Part shown: piece after piece, positions 42,477-51,798 of the stretch
How the letters are laid out: each line of letters starts with the position of its first letter
How positions within the stretch are numbered: the stretch's first letter is position 1
DNA from: Paenibacillus sp. BJ-4
Lineage (GTDB): Bacteria; Bacillota; Bacilli; Paenibacillales; Paenibacillaceae
Length of the DNA stretch: 64,000 nt
Direction: 5' to 3'
Assembly (NCBI RefSeq): GCF_020404765.1
Contig: NZ_JAIVEM010000165.1
Coordinates: forward strand, 51,221-115,220
Position numbers and translations under genes: made by a program
Notes under the pieces: generated by a model
What the model was told of the DNA's origin: nothing
The model's database searches: none
Seen by the model: only the letters and a program-made list of their open reading frames with translations

Positions 42477-43220
42477 ATGAAAGGTCATATAGATGAAATT
42501 CCATTAGATGGGTACCTTGTACACGTCTATACACCTCCCGTCTCCGTGAATCATAATGAGCTGTATCCTGTGCTGTATGTGCAGGATGGCAGCTCTTTAT
42601 TTCTAAGCGGGTTGGATGAGCTGGAAAGAGGTTTTTCTACGGGAGAGCTGCCCCGTGTGGTGCTGGTAGGTATTCAGCCCGTAAATCGACTGGATGATTA
42701 TACGCCTTGGAAGGCAGCTGCTTTAGTAGAAGGAAGACCTGCTTTTGGTGGTGACGGAGATGCCTATCTGGCGTTTGTGGTTACAAAATTAATGCCGTAC
42801 GTTAAGGCAAGATATCCAGTGCATACTGGAACGGAGCATACGGGCATCATCGGCGCCTCATTGGGCGGCTTAATTTCCATGTATGCCGTCTTCAAGTATA
42901 AGGATGTCTTCGGACGCATCGGTTCCATCTCAGGCTCGTATTGGTATCCGGGCATGGTTGATTATATGCAATCTGCACCTTGTGTAACTGTGAGGGATGG
43001 GACACAGCGCTTTTATATATCTGTTGGGACCCGTGAAGGTGAAGGGAAGACGAATGTACAAAAAGATATGGTTCCGCTGACCCTCCAAGCACACGAGGTG
43101 CTGCGGACACAGGGACTTGACGCAAAAGATGTTCTTCTTGAGCTGGATCAGAATGCTGTGCATCGTGTGGATTGTTTTCAGCGTCAATTTCCTAAGGCCG
43201 TCCAATGGCTGTTCGGATAG
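42477..43220 (+). CDS. Esterase of the Fes/IroE/BesA type
   Basis: A 247-residue alpha/beta hydrolase. The nucleophile elbow is GASLGG (about residue 124), with a HxVDCF-type histidine near the end (NAVHRVDCF) as the probable catalytic base. Related esterases cleave iron-loaded catechol siderophores in the cytosol (for example BesA for bacillibactin trilactone) to release iron. Its place at the end of the Fur-boxed operon, 33 bp after yclQ, supports a role in iron release. Confidence 0.78.
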   Translation: MKGHIDEIPLDGYLVHVYTPPVSVNHNELYPVLYVQDGSSLFLSGLDELERGFSTGELPRVVLVGIQPVNRLDDYTPWKAAALVEGRPAFGGDGDAYLAFVVTKLMPYVKARYPVHTGTEHTGIIGASLGGLISMYAVFKYKDVFGRIGSISGSYWYPGMVDYMQSAPCVTVRDGTQRFYISVGTREGEGKTNVQKDMVPLTLQAHEVLRTQGLDAKDVLLELDQNAVHRVDCFQRQFPKAVQWLFG

Positions 43221-43244
43221 CATGAATGGTATACGGATCTCATA

Positions 43245-43302
43245 CAACAGCCTCAAAGGATTGGAGAGCGTGGAGTCTCTATGTCTTTGGGGTTGTTTTT
43301 TT
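43245..43302 (+). terminator. Terminator of the siderophore operon
   Basis: CAACAGCCTCAAAGGA (43245-43260) pairs imperfectly with TCTTTGGGGTTG (43284-43295), with an inner GAGAG/CTCTC helix, then T8. Confidence 0.7.
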
Positions 43303-43377
43303 TGTGTATTTTTTTCGTATAATAGAGAAAAATTAAAAATTTAAAGTTATACGTAATCGAAGTGAGGGGAGACAACC

Positions 43378-44289
43378 ATGAAAAAAAACCGCCTGGGATC
43401 TTCGGATATGCTGGTAGGCGAGATTGGCTTGGGCTGTATGTCGATCGGCACGGAGGAGCAGCAAGGGATTTACCTGATACATGAAGCATTAGACAGGGGC
43501 GTAAATCTGCTCGATACAGCCGATTTGTACCACCATGGGCGCAATGAGGAAATTGTGGGCGCAGCGATCCGCGGGCGACGGCAGGATGTCATCCTGGCAA
43601 CCAAGGTTGGCAATCGGCGTCTACCGGGACAAGAGGGCTGGGGATGGGACCCGTCCAAGCCATACATTCTGTCTGCGGTCAAAGAGAGTCTGCGCCGCCT
43701 TGGAACGGATTATGTCGACCTGTATCAGCTTCACGGAGGAACGATAGATGATCCCATCGACGAGACGATTGAGGCTTTTGAACAGCTCAAGAGAGAAGGC
43801 GTCATCCGTTATTATGGTATTTCTTCGATTCGTCCTCACGTCATTCGTGAATATGTTAAACGCTCGAATATCGTCAGTGTTATGAATCAGTATAGCTTGC
43901 TGGATCGGCGTGCAGAGGAAGAGGTACTGCCGTTGCTTCAGGAGCGTGGAATTAGTGTGATTGCACGCGGGCCTGTCGCCAGCGGCGTATTGGCCGATGG
44001 AGGGGAAGAAAAGGCAGCGAAGGGATATCTGGACTATGAAGAAGCTGAGCTGCTGGACGTGCGAAAGCAATTAAAGGCATTCGCAGGGGCAGATCGCAGC
44101 ATGGAGCAGACAGCAATCCGTTACAGCCTGTCTCATCCAGCTGTCGCTGCTGTCATCCCGGGTGCAAGCTCATTGGGGCAATTGGAGCATAATACCGCAG
44201 CAGCGAAGATCCCGCCCTTAACCCAACAAGAACGGCAGGTACTACAGCAAATCAGCCGGGCCAATCGTTATGATGAGCAGTACCGCTGA
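43378..44289 (+). CDS. Aldo/keto reductase
   Basis: A 303-residue NADPH-dependent oxidoreductase. The catalytic tetrad is present: D47 and Y52 (LLDTADLYHHG), K76 (VILATKVGN) and H109 (YQLHGGT). The fold's cofactor motif RGPVASGVL and the C-terminal AVIPGASS are typical. The group includes YhdN-like general-stress reductases of Bacillus, but the physiological substrate is unknown. Single gene with GAGGGGA before the ATG. Confidence 0.9.
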   Translation: MKKNRLGSSDMLVGEIGLGCMSIGTEEQQGIYLIHEALDRGVNLLDTADLYHHGRNEEIVGAAIRGRRQDVILATKVGNRRLPGQEGWGWDPSKPYILSAVKESLRRLGTDYVDLYQLHGGTIDDPIDETIEAFEQLKREGVIRYYGISSIRPHVIREYVKRSNIVSVMNQYSLLDRRAEEEVLPLLQERGISVIARGPVASGVLADGGEEKAAKGYLDYEEAELLDVRKQLKAFAGADRSMEQTAIRYSLSHPAVAAVIPGASSLGQLEHNTAAAKIPPLTQQERQVLQQISRANRYDEQYR

Positions 44290-44417
44290 TATGCTAACGT
44301 TTACTCATTACAGTTGCAATATATGAAAGAATCATTACAATATAAGAATAAGCTCAGGTTTATCATCCATACTTGAGTATGGAAATGTTCATAAATATAC
44401 TCTAGGAGGAAACACCC

Positions 44418-44744
44418 ATGGAACGCATCGAATCACAGCAGCAATATCAGGATTTGATTAATGGTGACGGCCTGACCGTCGTGAAATTTGATACAACCTG
44501 GTGTCCGGATTGCAAGACACTGGATAAATTCATGGACGGCATTATTGAGAAAAACGCAGATAAGCGTTTCTTTGCGCTGGATGCCGAGAAATTCCAGCCG
44601 ATTGCCGAAGAAAATCAAGTACGTGGCATTCCGAGCCTGCTCGTGTTCCGCAACGGCGAGAAAATTGCTCATTTGCACAGCAAATATGCCAAAACGCCAG
44701 CTCAAGTTTCGGAATATTTGACCACGCTGGAATCCAAACAATAA
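44418..44744 (+). CDS. Thioredoxin-like protein
   Basis: A 108-residue thioredoxin fold. The active site is WCPDC (C36, C39), unlike the CGPC of TrxA, with the conserved cis-proline in RGIPSLLVF. Small thioredoxin-like proteins of this type (YtpP-like) are electron carriers of unclear partner in Bacillales. AGGAGGAAA precedes the ATG. Encoded alone, with a strong terminator following. Confidence 0.9.
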   Translation: MERIESQQQYQDLINGDGLTVVKFDTTWCPDCKTLDKFMDGIIEKNADKRFFALDAEKFQPIAEENQVRGIPSLLVFRNGEKIAHLHSKYAKTPAQVSEYLTTLESKQ

Positions 44745-44815
44745 TCAGCACGCAGGATTACAACGATGGAATGATAGGAATCATTTCAGTAAAATATGAT
44801 TTCAGTGTAATCGAA

Positions 44816-44864
44816 AAAAGGGATATCCGGGGGCAGCGATTCATGCCATGCGGATATCCCTTTT
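44816..44864. terminator. Bidirectional terminator
   Basis: AAAAGGGATATCCG (44816-44829) pairs with CGGATATCCCTTTT (44851-44864), serving the thioredoxin-like gene and the convergent uppP. Confidence 0.85.
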
Positions 44865-44889
44865 GGATTATAAAGCAACAAACAGTGGC

Positions 44890-45687
44890 TTACAAAATAA
44901 TGAAAAAGAACACAGCCGCCAGTACGAAACGGTAGATGGCGAACGAAGTCAGACTCAAGCGTTTGAGCAAACCCAGGAATGTTTTGATCGCCAGCATCCC
45001 GACGATGAATGAGGTAATAAAGCCGGCCGCGAACACCGGAAAATCGCCCATAGACAGATGATCCATACTTTTAATCAAATCAATGCCCGAGGCGCCCAGC
45101 ATAACCGGAACGGATACTAGGAATGTAAATTCCGCGGCTGCCGTATGACTTACACGTGCGAATAGGCCCCCAGACATGGTTGAGCCTGAACGGGAGAAGC
45201 CTGGCCATAGCGCTAGGACCTGAAACAAACCAATCGTAAATGCTTGTTTATACGTAATTTCATCAATGGTTTGTGATTTAATGGGGGGATGAAATTTCTC
45301 AGCGGCGATCATCAGCAGGCCCCCGATAACCAAGCTGTACAAAACGGTCTCAGGACCAAACAGGTATTGCTTGATTACATCACGGAACAGTACGCCAATC
45401 AACCCCGCAGGAATCATGGCTAAAATAATATGCAGCAGATTTAGACGTGGCTGGGTTGAGATTCTGCGTCTGAAATCAAACAGGCTCAGGAATCTGCGCC
45501 AATACAATACAACGACCGCCATCACAGCACCTAATTGCACGATAACCTCAAACGTTTTGACTGTATCATTCTCTGTGTTTAACCCGAGAAGATCAGCCGT
45601 CAGGATCATATGACCCGTCGAAGAGACCGGCAAAAACTCTGTCAGCCCTTCGATAATTCCCATAATAATAGATGATAAAATATCCAC
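44890..45687 (-). CDS. uppP: Undecaprenyl-diphosphatase UppP/BacA
   Basis: A 265-residue polytopic membrane enzyme that recycles undecaprenyl pyrophosphate to the monophosphate carrier for cell-wall synthesis; overproduction confers bacitracin resistance. Both active-site motifs are clear: EGLTEFLPVSSTGHMIL near residues 14-30 and PGFSRSGSTMSGG near 161-173. The start is GTG (45687), preceded by AAGGAGGAAC. An inverted repeat in the 5' leader follows. Confidence 0.94.
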   Translation of the reverse strand: MDILSSIIMGIIEGLTEFLPVSSTGHMILTADLLGLNTENDTVKTFEVIVQLGAVMAVVVLYWRRFLSLFDFRRRISTQPRLNLLHIILAMIPAGLIGVLFRDVIKQYLFGPETVLYSLVIGGLLMIAAEKFHPPIKSQTIDEITYKQAFTIGLFQVLALWPGFSRSGSTMSGGLFARVSHTAAAEFTFLVSVPVMLGASGIDLIKSMDHLSMGDFPVFAAGFITSFIVGMLAIKTFLGLLKRLSLTSFAIYRFVLAAVFFFIIL

Positions 45688-45714
45688 TTTACTAGTTCCT
45701 CCTTACACGCGTAC

Positions 45715-45742
45715 AGGGCAAACAACCTAAGTCGTTTGCCCT
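45715..45742 (-). promoter_or_regulatory. Leader hairpin upstream of uppP
   Basis: AGGGCAAAC (45715-45723) pairs perfectly with GTTTGCCCT (45734-45742). It is 28 bp from the uppP start and close to its ribosome site, with no T-run on the minus strand, so it is a possible mRNA element rather than a terminator. Confidence 0.4.
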
Positions 45743-45815
45743 AAAAATATGTCATTTCAGTAGGAGTGAACGCTAGTGTCAAGTGCAAAATACAGGCTGC
45801 TCAGGTCACAACGAT

Positions 45816-47204
45816 TCACTCCCGGGAAGAAGTGTCCGATTCCGTTTCTAATTCCGATATCGGGGATTTCTGGTGTAAAATAATTTCCACCCGACGAATA
45901 CGATTTTTACCCATTTCACGAATGATAAATTTCACATCATCTTCTATGAATTCCTTGCCCTGTCTCGGTTCTGGAACCCGGCTATACACCCACCCTCCGA
46001 CAGTATCCACGTCTTCATCATCCAATGTCAAGCCAGTCAAGTCACTCAGATCGGAAAGCAATACTTTACCATCCATCAAATAACTGTTCTCCGTCAGTTT
46101 CTCGATTTCCTTCCGTTCATCCTTATCAAATTCGTCTCGGATTTCGCCAACAATTTCCTCCAAAATGTCCTCAATGGTAATGAGACCGGAGGTTCCGCCG
46201 TATTCATCGACGAGAAGAGCGATATGGACCTGCTCCTTCTGCATGCGTTTCAGCAGCGTGTTAACGGGTATAACTTCCGGAACAGTCAAGATCGGCTGAA
46301 TCAAACTATTGAAATCAAGCTCTTGGTTGCGATCATACTGAAGGAACAGCTGCTTGGTATTAATCATACCGATGATCTGATCCTTGCTGTCTGTCGCCAC
46401 CGGAAAACGGGTATACTGCTCTTCATGAATAGTCAGCATGTTTTCTTTCAGCGAGCGATTCGTAAACAAGCATACCATATCTGTACGTGGCACCATAATT
46501 TCCTTGGCAACGGTCTCGTCAAAAGCAAAGATCCGATTCACGTAGCCATATTCGGTGTTATTGATCTTACCACTTTCCACGCTTTCGGACAAAATGATTT
46601 GAATTTCTTCCTGAGAATGCGCTTCTTCGTGTTCGCTTGCCGGTTGAAGACCGAACAGACGAACCAGACGGTTGGCAGAGCCGTTAAGGAGCCAGATAAA
46701 CGGATACATAATCCGATTAAACCACACGATAACGGGGGAGGTTAAGAGGCTGATTGCTTCCGCTTTGCGGATAGCCAATGTTTTGGGAGCCAGTTCACCG
46801 ATCACCACGTGCAGGTAAGTTACAATGACAAATGAAATAATAAAGGCCAGGATATGTGAAAAATCCCCATTGATGTTGAGCTGTTGAAAGAGAGGCTCCA
46901 GCAATTTGACCACGGTCGGTTCACCGAGCCAGCCGAGTCCCAGGGCTGTAATCGTAATACCAAGCTGACAGGCGGACAGGTAGCCGTCCAGATTATTGAC
47001 GACCTTTTGTAACGCCAGTGCATTTTTACGGTTTTCCACTACCAGCTGATCGACCCGGCTGGAACGGATTTTAATAATCGCAAACTCGGTAGCCACGAAG
47101 AAAGCACTAAATAAAATCAACACCGCAAACAAAAATAGACTGACACCTATACCCATATAATTTTCACTCATCCCTTTTTCGTTCAATTTTTTAAGGAACT
47201 CCAT
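45816..47204 (-). CDS. CNNM/CorC family hemolysin-like membrane protein
   Basis: A 462-residue protein: DUF21 (CNNM) membrane domain with about four helices (residues 20-185), two CBS domains (about 215-340; MVPRTDMV and DEYGGTSGLITIEDILEEIVGEI) and a C-terminal transporter-associated CorC_HlyC domain (about 370-445). In B. subtilis the family includes the magnesium exporters YhdP and MpfA. Length fits. The function in magnesium efflux is inference. Start ATG with no clear strong ribosome site seen from the reverse strand. Confidence 0.9.
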   Translation of the reverse strand: MEFLKKLNEKGMSENYMGIGVSLFLFAVLILFSAFFVATEFAIIKIRSSRVDQLVVENRKNALALQKVVNNLDGYLSACQLGITITALGLGWLGEPTVVKLLEPLFQQLNINGDFSHILAFIISFVIVTYLHVVIGELAPKTLAIRKAEAISLLTSPVIVWFNRIMYPFIWLLNGSANRLVRLFGLQPASEHEEAHSQEEIQIILSESVESGKINNTEYGYVNRIFAFDETVAKEIMVPRTDMVCLFTNRSLKENMLTIHEEQYTRFPVATDSKDQIIGMINTKQLFLQYDRNQELDFNSLIQPILTVPEVIPVNTLLKRMQKEQVHIALLVDEYGGTSGLITIEDILEEIVGEIRDEFDKDERKEIEKLTENSYLMDGKVLLSDLSDLTGLTLDDEDVDTVGGWVYSRVPEPRQGKEFIEDDVKFIIREMGKNRIRRVEIILHQKSPISELETESDTSSRE

Positions 47205-47410
47205 TTTAAGTTCACTTGAACTTATTTTAAGAACTTAAAAGAAAATATACAAGGTTCATATGGAAGCGTGGCAGGTCACCTACTTCCAATTTGCACAGAA
47301 AATAAGGCATTATAGAACCCGCACGGCTCATTGCTTTGCTTTACAAGCCTAGTTCGAGGGCTTATGATAGGTTCGAATGAACTTGAAATGTAATAAAGGG
47401 AGGAAAGCAG

Positions 47411-48211
47411 ATGGAGTCTTTTACCCTCACTCGCCGTGATATGGCCCATTTGCTGCTGGCCATGGAAGGTCGCCGCGAATTGCAGCCTTTGGCCGTTCTT
47501 CAGGATGCCTGGAGACGCACTCATAGTCAACTCGACCGTTCCGGCAGCACGATGCCAGCATTTTTGTACACAGAAGTGACGCCTGTGTTGGATAAAATCA
47601 TCAAGGGCAAGCACAGTGCCGCCTTTTCGCTCCAGGAGATCGTTTCGCTAGGTCAATTGGTCGAATATAGCCATGTTTCACTGGCCTCCATGCAAAATTG
47701 GGTCAAACGTGATTTCAAGGAGTTTCTCGGCGCCCCGAGGATCGGCAAAAAATACTCAGTCAACCAGGCAGCCATTTTGCTCATTGTGGAGGATTTAAAA
47801 TCATGCCTTGATTTTGAATCCATCCGGCAGCTATTTCATATCCTGTTCCAACAGCCTGAAGATGATGCAGATGATCTGATCCAGCCAGTAGATTTGTACG
47901 CCGCGTATTCAACCTTGTTTGAGGAGCTGGATGCGAATGGAGATCAACTGCTGGATGTGACAGGAGTCGGACATGCAAAAGAAAACGGGAATTTTACCAC
48001 AGGACAGCAGCGTCAGGAAGGTGCCACAGAGGAACTGCTGGTTCAGGCGGCTGATCAATATACCCGTCGTTTACCGTATTTGAACTCCAACCAGCGTGAG
48101 GCGGTACGTAATACATTGCTGGTAGCAGCGGTATCGGTGCAAAATAGTTATTTTTTGTCCATGGCACGCCGGTATGTGAATGCGACGTTGTTTCTGGACT
48201 TTCAAGGCTAG
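47411..48211 (+). CDS. DUF1836 family protein
   Basis: A 266-residue protein with a central DUF1836-like region (about 60-130: VSLASMQNWVKRDFKEFL, GKKYSVNQAAILLIVEDLKSCLDFESIRQLF). That region looks like a MerR-like winged helix, so it may bind DNA. A poorly conserved acidic linker (about 140-195) precedes a helical end. Function of the family is not known. GGGAGGAAAGC precedes the ATG. Confidence 0.8.
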   Translation: MESFTLTRRDMAHLLLAMEGRRELQPLAVLQDAWRRTHSQLDRSGSTMPAFLYTEVTPVLDKIIKGKHSAAFSLQEIVSLGQLVEYSHVSLASMQNWVKRDFKEFLGAPRIGKKYSVNQAAILLIVEDLKSCLDFESIRQLFHILFQQPEDDADDLIQPVDLYAAYSTLFEELDANGDQLLDVTGVGHAKENGNFTTGQQRQEGATEELLVQAADQYTRRLPYLNSNQREAVRNTLLVAAVSVQNSYFLSMARRYVNATLFLDFQG

Positions 48212-48214
48212 ATC

Positions 48215-48250
48215 AGGATTGGCATTAGAAGCCGATCCTCTTTTTTTTGC
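48215..48250 (+). terminator. Terminator after the DUF1836 gene
   Basis: AGGATTGGC-ATTAGAA-GCCGATCCT followed by a long T-run (C-T10). It isolates the gene from the polysaccharide cluster. Confidence 0.85.
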
Positions 48251-48415
48251 CCTTTTTCGAGTATAGTCTACCCTTTTGGAGACTGAAAAAGTATACAAAA
48301 GAGGTATATACACTCAAACGCTGTCAAAGATACAATAAACATATATAATCCAGCAATTGGAAAAACCTTCAATATCCCTTCCAAAGCTTTGGATACACAC
48401 ACAGGAGGTAATGGC

Positions 48416-49357
48416 ATGTCCGATGTCTCCATCATCATTTGTACCCGCAACCGGATCGAAGACCTGACACGCTGTATACAGTCTATTGCAGCACAGCAGC
48501 AGCTGGAGCATACGGCTGTAGAACTGCTGATTGTTGATGACGGTGATATTTCCGGCCAACAGGTCGAGCAATATCGTGACATGGTTTCCGGCTTGCCCCA
48601 AGGCGTTCTGAAGTATCATAAAAAAACTCGTCCCGGTGTTTGGCTATCCCGCTATGAAGCCTTGTCTCTCGTGCGGTATGAGATCGTGCTGTATTTTGAC
48701 GATGATGCCGAATTGGACGATCAACTCTATATCCGGCGCTTGCTCGATACCTATGACCAGGATGAAACGATTGTGGGTGTTGGAGGGATTGCAAAGGGAC
48801 TACATTCGAGCCGGGCAGGAAAGCTGCTGGGCGTTTTGACATTTCAGATGTCTCCATCCCTCGGCAAACTTTCACCCAGCAGTCTGGCAGGTTCGTTACT
48901 GCGTTGGAACGAGGCAACGGAGATATTTGACACCGAATTTTTTCATGGCTGCAATATGTCATTCCGAAAGGATGCGCTTCGGGATATGAAGCCATATCCG
49001 TGGATGACCAGCTATGCTGTGGCTGACGATCTGTACATGTGCCAGTTGGCGAGCCGTTACGGCAAGCTCGTTATAAATCCCGACTTAACCATCATCCATC
49101 ACGAATCTCCAAGCTCGCGTGATAAGGCGGGCAAGGTAGCCAAGGCTACAGCGATCAACCACTATTATTTTCTCGCTCTGAAAAAGGCGGGAGCCATCCA
49201 GTATGGAGCCCTTTTATGGACCTTATCCTACTTGATGCTCAAAGAAACGCTGCGCCGCAATTTTAATGCCGCAGACGGATACATGCAGGGGGTGTTGTTC
49301 ATTCTGAACCCGCGCAAGCAAAAATACAACGAGTATTTAGGCCCGGCGGTTCAGTAA
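48416..49357 (+). CDS. Glycosyltransferase family 2 (first of pair)
   Basis: A 313-residue inverting GT-A enzyme. The start VSIIICTRNRIEDLTRCI and the first aspartate motif ELLIVDDGD, then FDDDAELDD (nucleotide/metal DxD), are GT2 hallmarks. GCNMSFRKDAL about residue 180 and a terminal YYFLALKKAG-type region match capsular or exopolysaccharide GT2 families. No membrane helix beyond the C-terminal amphipathic part. Start 48416 follows AGGAGGTAATGGC. Highly similar to the next gene, so the two are duplicates that diverged. Confidence 0.88.
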   Translation: MSDVSIIICTRNRIEDLTRCIQSIAAQQQLEHTAVELLIVDDGDISGQQVEQYRDMVSGLPQGVLKYHKKTRPGVWLSRYEALSLVRYEIVLYFDDDAELDDQLYIRRLLDTYDQDETIVGVGGIAKGLHSSRAGKLLGVLTFQMSPSLGKLSPSSLAGSLLRWNEATEIFDTEFFHGCNMSFRKDALRDMKPYPWMTSYAVADDLYMCQLASRYGKLVINPDLTIIHHESPSSRDKAGKVAKATAINHYYFLALKKAGAIQYGALLWTLSYLMLKETLRRNFNAADGYMQGVLFILNPRKQKYNEYLGPAVQ

Positions 49358-49393
49358 TTTGTTCTACAGACATTTACAGGATAAAGGGGGAGT

Positions 49394-50350
49394 ATGATGT
49401 TAAGCTTGTCCATTGCCCTGTGCACCCGAAATCGGATTGACGATCTGACCCGATGCATCAATTCAATTGCGATTGGCGGAGCACCGGAGGGATGTGAAAC
49501 CGAGCTGTGGGTTATCGACGATGGAGAACTGCCGAAGCATGTGCTAGAGCGCTATGAGCGTCAGTTGGGCAGCGCGGGTATTACCTACCGATATCATCGC
49601 AAGGAGCAGCCGGGCTTATGGTTATCGCGTGTGAAGACGGTTGAGCTTGCGCAGGGTGACATTATTTTGTTCCTTGACGATGATGTAGAGTTGCCGAGCA
49701 ACTATTTGACTGAGTTAATGCGTACCTATGAAGCTTATCCGCAAGCCGCTGGTATCGGTGGCATTGCAGAGGGAATGAGCAACAGCTTCATGGGGACGAT
49801 TCGTTGCCTGCTGTCATTTCAGCAGTCTTGGTTCAAGGGAAGGTTGTCCCTCAGCGGTCAGTCCGGCTCAATGTACAACTGGCACAGGGCGAAAAAGACG
49901 TTCCGAACCCAGTTTTTCCATGGGTGTAATATGTCATTTCGCCGGAAGGCCATTCGTGGTTTGGAGCCCGTACCCTGGCTGCAAAGCTATAGCGTAGGAG
50001 AGGATCTGTTACTTTCGCGTATCGCGATGAAAAGCGGCCCATTGTACATCAATCCAGCGCTCACGTTGCTTCATCACGAATCGCCGTCCTCGCGCGACAA
50101 TATGGAGCAGGTCACTTATATGCGGGTGATGAATCATATTCATCTGCTGCGGGACGAGCGTTCTGGACCGATTGGTTATGCAGCATTGTACTGGACGACA
50201 CTGTATCAGATTTTGAGAGAGAAGCCCCGGAAAAACCATGCTGCCATTCAAGGCTACAAAAGAGCGCTGAAGGCGATCTTTTCAAATCAGGAGGAGCCTC
50301 TTGGTGGAGGGCAGCTATCTGAACGCAATTCCAAAAAAACGGCAGGCTAA
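49394..50350 (+). CDS. Glycosyltransferase family 2 (second of pair)
   Basis: A 318-residue GT2 enzyme sharing the paralog's layout: ALCTRNRIDDLTRCINSI, LDDDVELP, GCNMSFRRKAI (about residue 183), and HHESPSSRDN. It is 37 bp from the previous gene, with GGGGGAG upstream. The ATG can be 49394 or 49397. Along with the following flippase and pyruvyl transferase it builds an unknown surface polysaccharide. Confidence 0.88.
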   Translation: MMLSLSIALCTRNRIDDLTRCINSIAIGGAPEGCETELWVIDDGELPKHVLERYERQLGSAGITYRYHRKEQPGLWLSRVKTVELAQGDIILFLDDDVELPSNYLTELMRTYEAYPQAAGIGGIAEGMSNSFMGTIRCLLSFQQSWFKGRLSLSGQSGSMYNWHRAKKTFRTQFFHGCNMSFRRKAIRGLEPVPWLQSYSVGEDLLLSRIAMKSGPLYINPALTLLHHESPSSRDNMEQVTYMRVMNHIHLLRDERSGPIGYAALYWTTLYQILREKPRKNHAAIQGYKRALKAIFSNQEEPLGGGQLSERNSKKTAG

Positions 50351-50418
50351 TGGAGGTGCGGCGGAAGGCGTGATGTGAGCAGAAAAGAGCTTAATAAGGA
50401 ACGGGAGTTGGACGTGAC

Positions 50419-51798
50419 ATGAGCACATGGACAGCAGCAAGGAAAGTATTCACGGGTGACAGTCTTGCCAAAACGATCATGCGTACGAGCTTTAACAATT
50501 TTTTTGTACTGATCGTTACAACTCTGACTTCCATCCTGACCGCGCGTATGCTCGGAGTAGAGGGGAAAGGGGAGCTGGCAGCGGTTTTGTTTTGGCCAAC
50601 GCTGATCGGCAGTGTATTGAGCTTCGGCTTGCCAACGTCACTCATTTATAACATTAAGAAAAAAACAGGTACGACAGAAGAATTGCTGTCGCTGTCGCTG
50701 TGGATTCAGTTGCCTGCCAGCTTGTTGGCAGGGGCTGTGGCCTGGATATGCATGCCCATGTGGCTCAATGGCTATGGTACGGATATTATCCAGCTGTCTC
50801 AGCTCTATTGTGCGGCAGCGGTACCGCTCGCGGTGCTTACAGCACTGACGACGGCTCTGTCGCAAGGGCTGGATCGCTTTAGCGTCTACAACGGCTTGTT
50901 GTTTTACTACCCGTTGCTGAACTTCATCGGGCTGGTGACCCTGTGGTTGATGGGCTTGCTCAATGTGCAGCTGGCAGGGGCTGTGAATTTTGTCGCGAGT
51001 TTCCTTGCGTTGGTGTGGGCGTTCCTCCGTTTGCGCAAGCATATGAATTTGCGTGCTTTTCGCCCGTTTACCCGTCGTCAGGTGCTTCGCCCTTATTATA
51101 GCTATGGGGCAAGAGTCTACGGGATGGAGTTGATGGGGACCCTGTCCACACAAACAGACAAAATTGTGATTGTGGCGTTGCTGTCTCCCAAAGCTTTCGG
51201 CTTATATTCTGTTGTTTACGCCTTGTCGCGCGTGTTCAATGTGGTGCAAAACGCCGTCACGAACGTCACTTTTCCCAAGGTGACCGGGATGGAGCACAGG
51301 AAGATTGTCGAAACGGTCGGCCGTGCTTTTCGCATCTCGATGGCTGCCATGCTGATCGTCATTGTGCCTGCTCTCTTCATTGGACGATATATGCTGGGTT
51401 TGCTGTACGGGCCCGCTTTTCTGGAAGCATCACTAACCTTCTACCTGCTGTCACTAGAATGTATTATCGGTGGCGGCTCATGGATTCTGGCTTCCGCCTT
51501 CAACGCGCTGGGTCGTCCGGGGCTTGTATTGTTCCGACAACTTGTAGCCTATGCGATCACCGTCGGTTTGTTTTTTATTTGTACACCGATTTTCGGTCTG
51601 GACGGCATTGCCATTGCTCTGCTCGTAGGTGCTTGTGTACGGTTGGCATTCTCATTGTTTTCGTTCCCTATGTTTTTCAATGTTCCGCTATCACGGATCA
51701 TTTTTGATAAAAGTGACGTCACGTTTGTCATTCAGACTATACAAAAGAAGCGCAGGAAGGGAGAACTGAAAGATGCCGAATTCGCATCCCATGGCTAA
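50419..51798 (+). CDS. Polysaccharide flippase (Wzx-like)
   Basis: A 459-residue membrane protein of the MATE/oligosaccharidyl-lipid flippase family with about 14 hydrophobic segments. The start ARMLGVEGKGELAAVLFWPTLIG with its arginine/glycine-rich loop and the mid-protein YGARVYGMELMGTLSTQTDKIVI are characteristic. Moves lipid-linked repeat units across the membrane. Its final 26 bp overlap the following gene, so they are probably coupled. Confidence 0.88.
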   Translation: MSTWTAARKVFTGDSLAKTIMRTSFNNFFVLIVTTLTSILTARMLGVEGKGELAAVLFWPTLIGSVLSFGLPTSLIYNIKKKTGTTEELLSLSLWIQLPASLLAGAVAWICMPMWLNGYGTDIIQLSQLYCAAAVPLAVLTALTTALSQGLDRFSVYNGLLFYYPLLNFIGLVTLWLMGLLNVQLAGAVNFVASFLALVWAFLRLRKHMNLRAFRPFTRRQVLRPYYSYGARVYGMELMGTLSTQTDKIVIVALLSPKAFGLYSVVYALSRVFNVVQNAVTNVTFPKVTGMEHRKIVETVGRAFRISMAAMLIVIVPALFIGRYMLGLLYGPAFLEASLTFYLLSLECIIGGGSWILASAFNALGRPGLVLFRQLVAYAITVGLFFICTPIFGLDGIAIALLVGACVRLAFSLFSFPMFFNVPLSRIIFDKSDVTFVIQTIQKKRRKGELKDAEFASHG

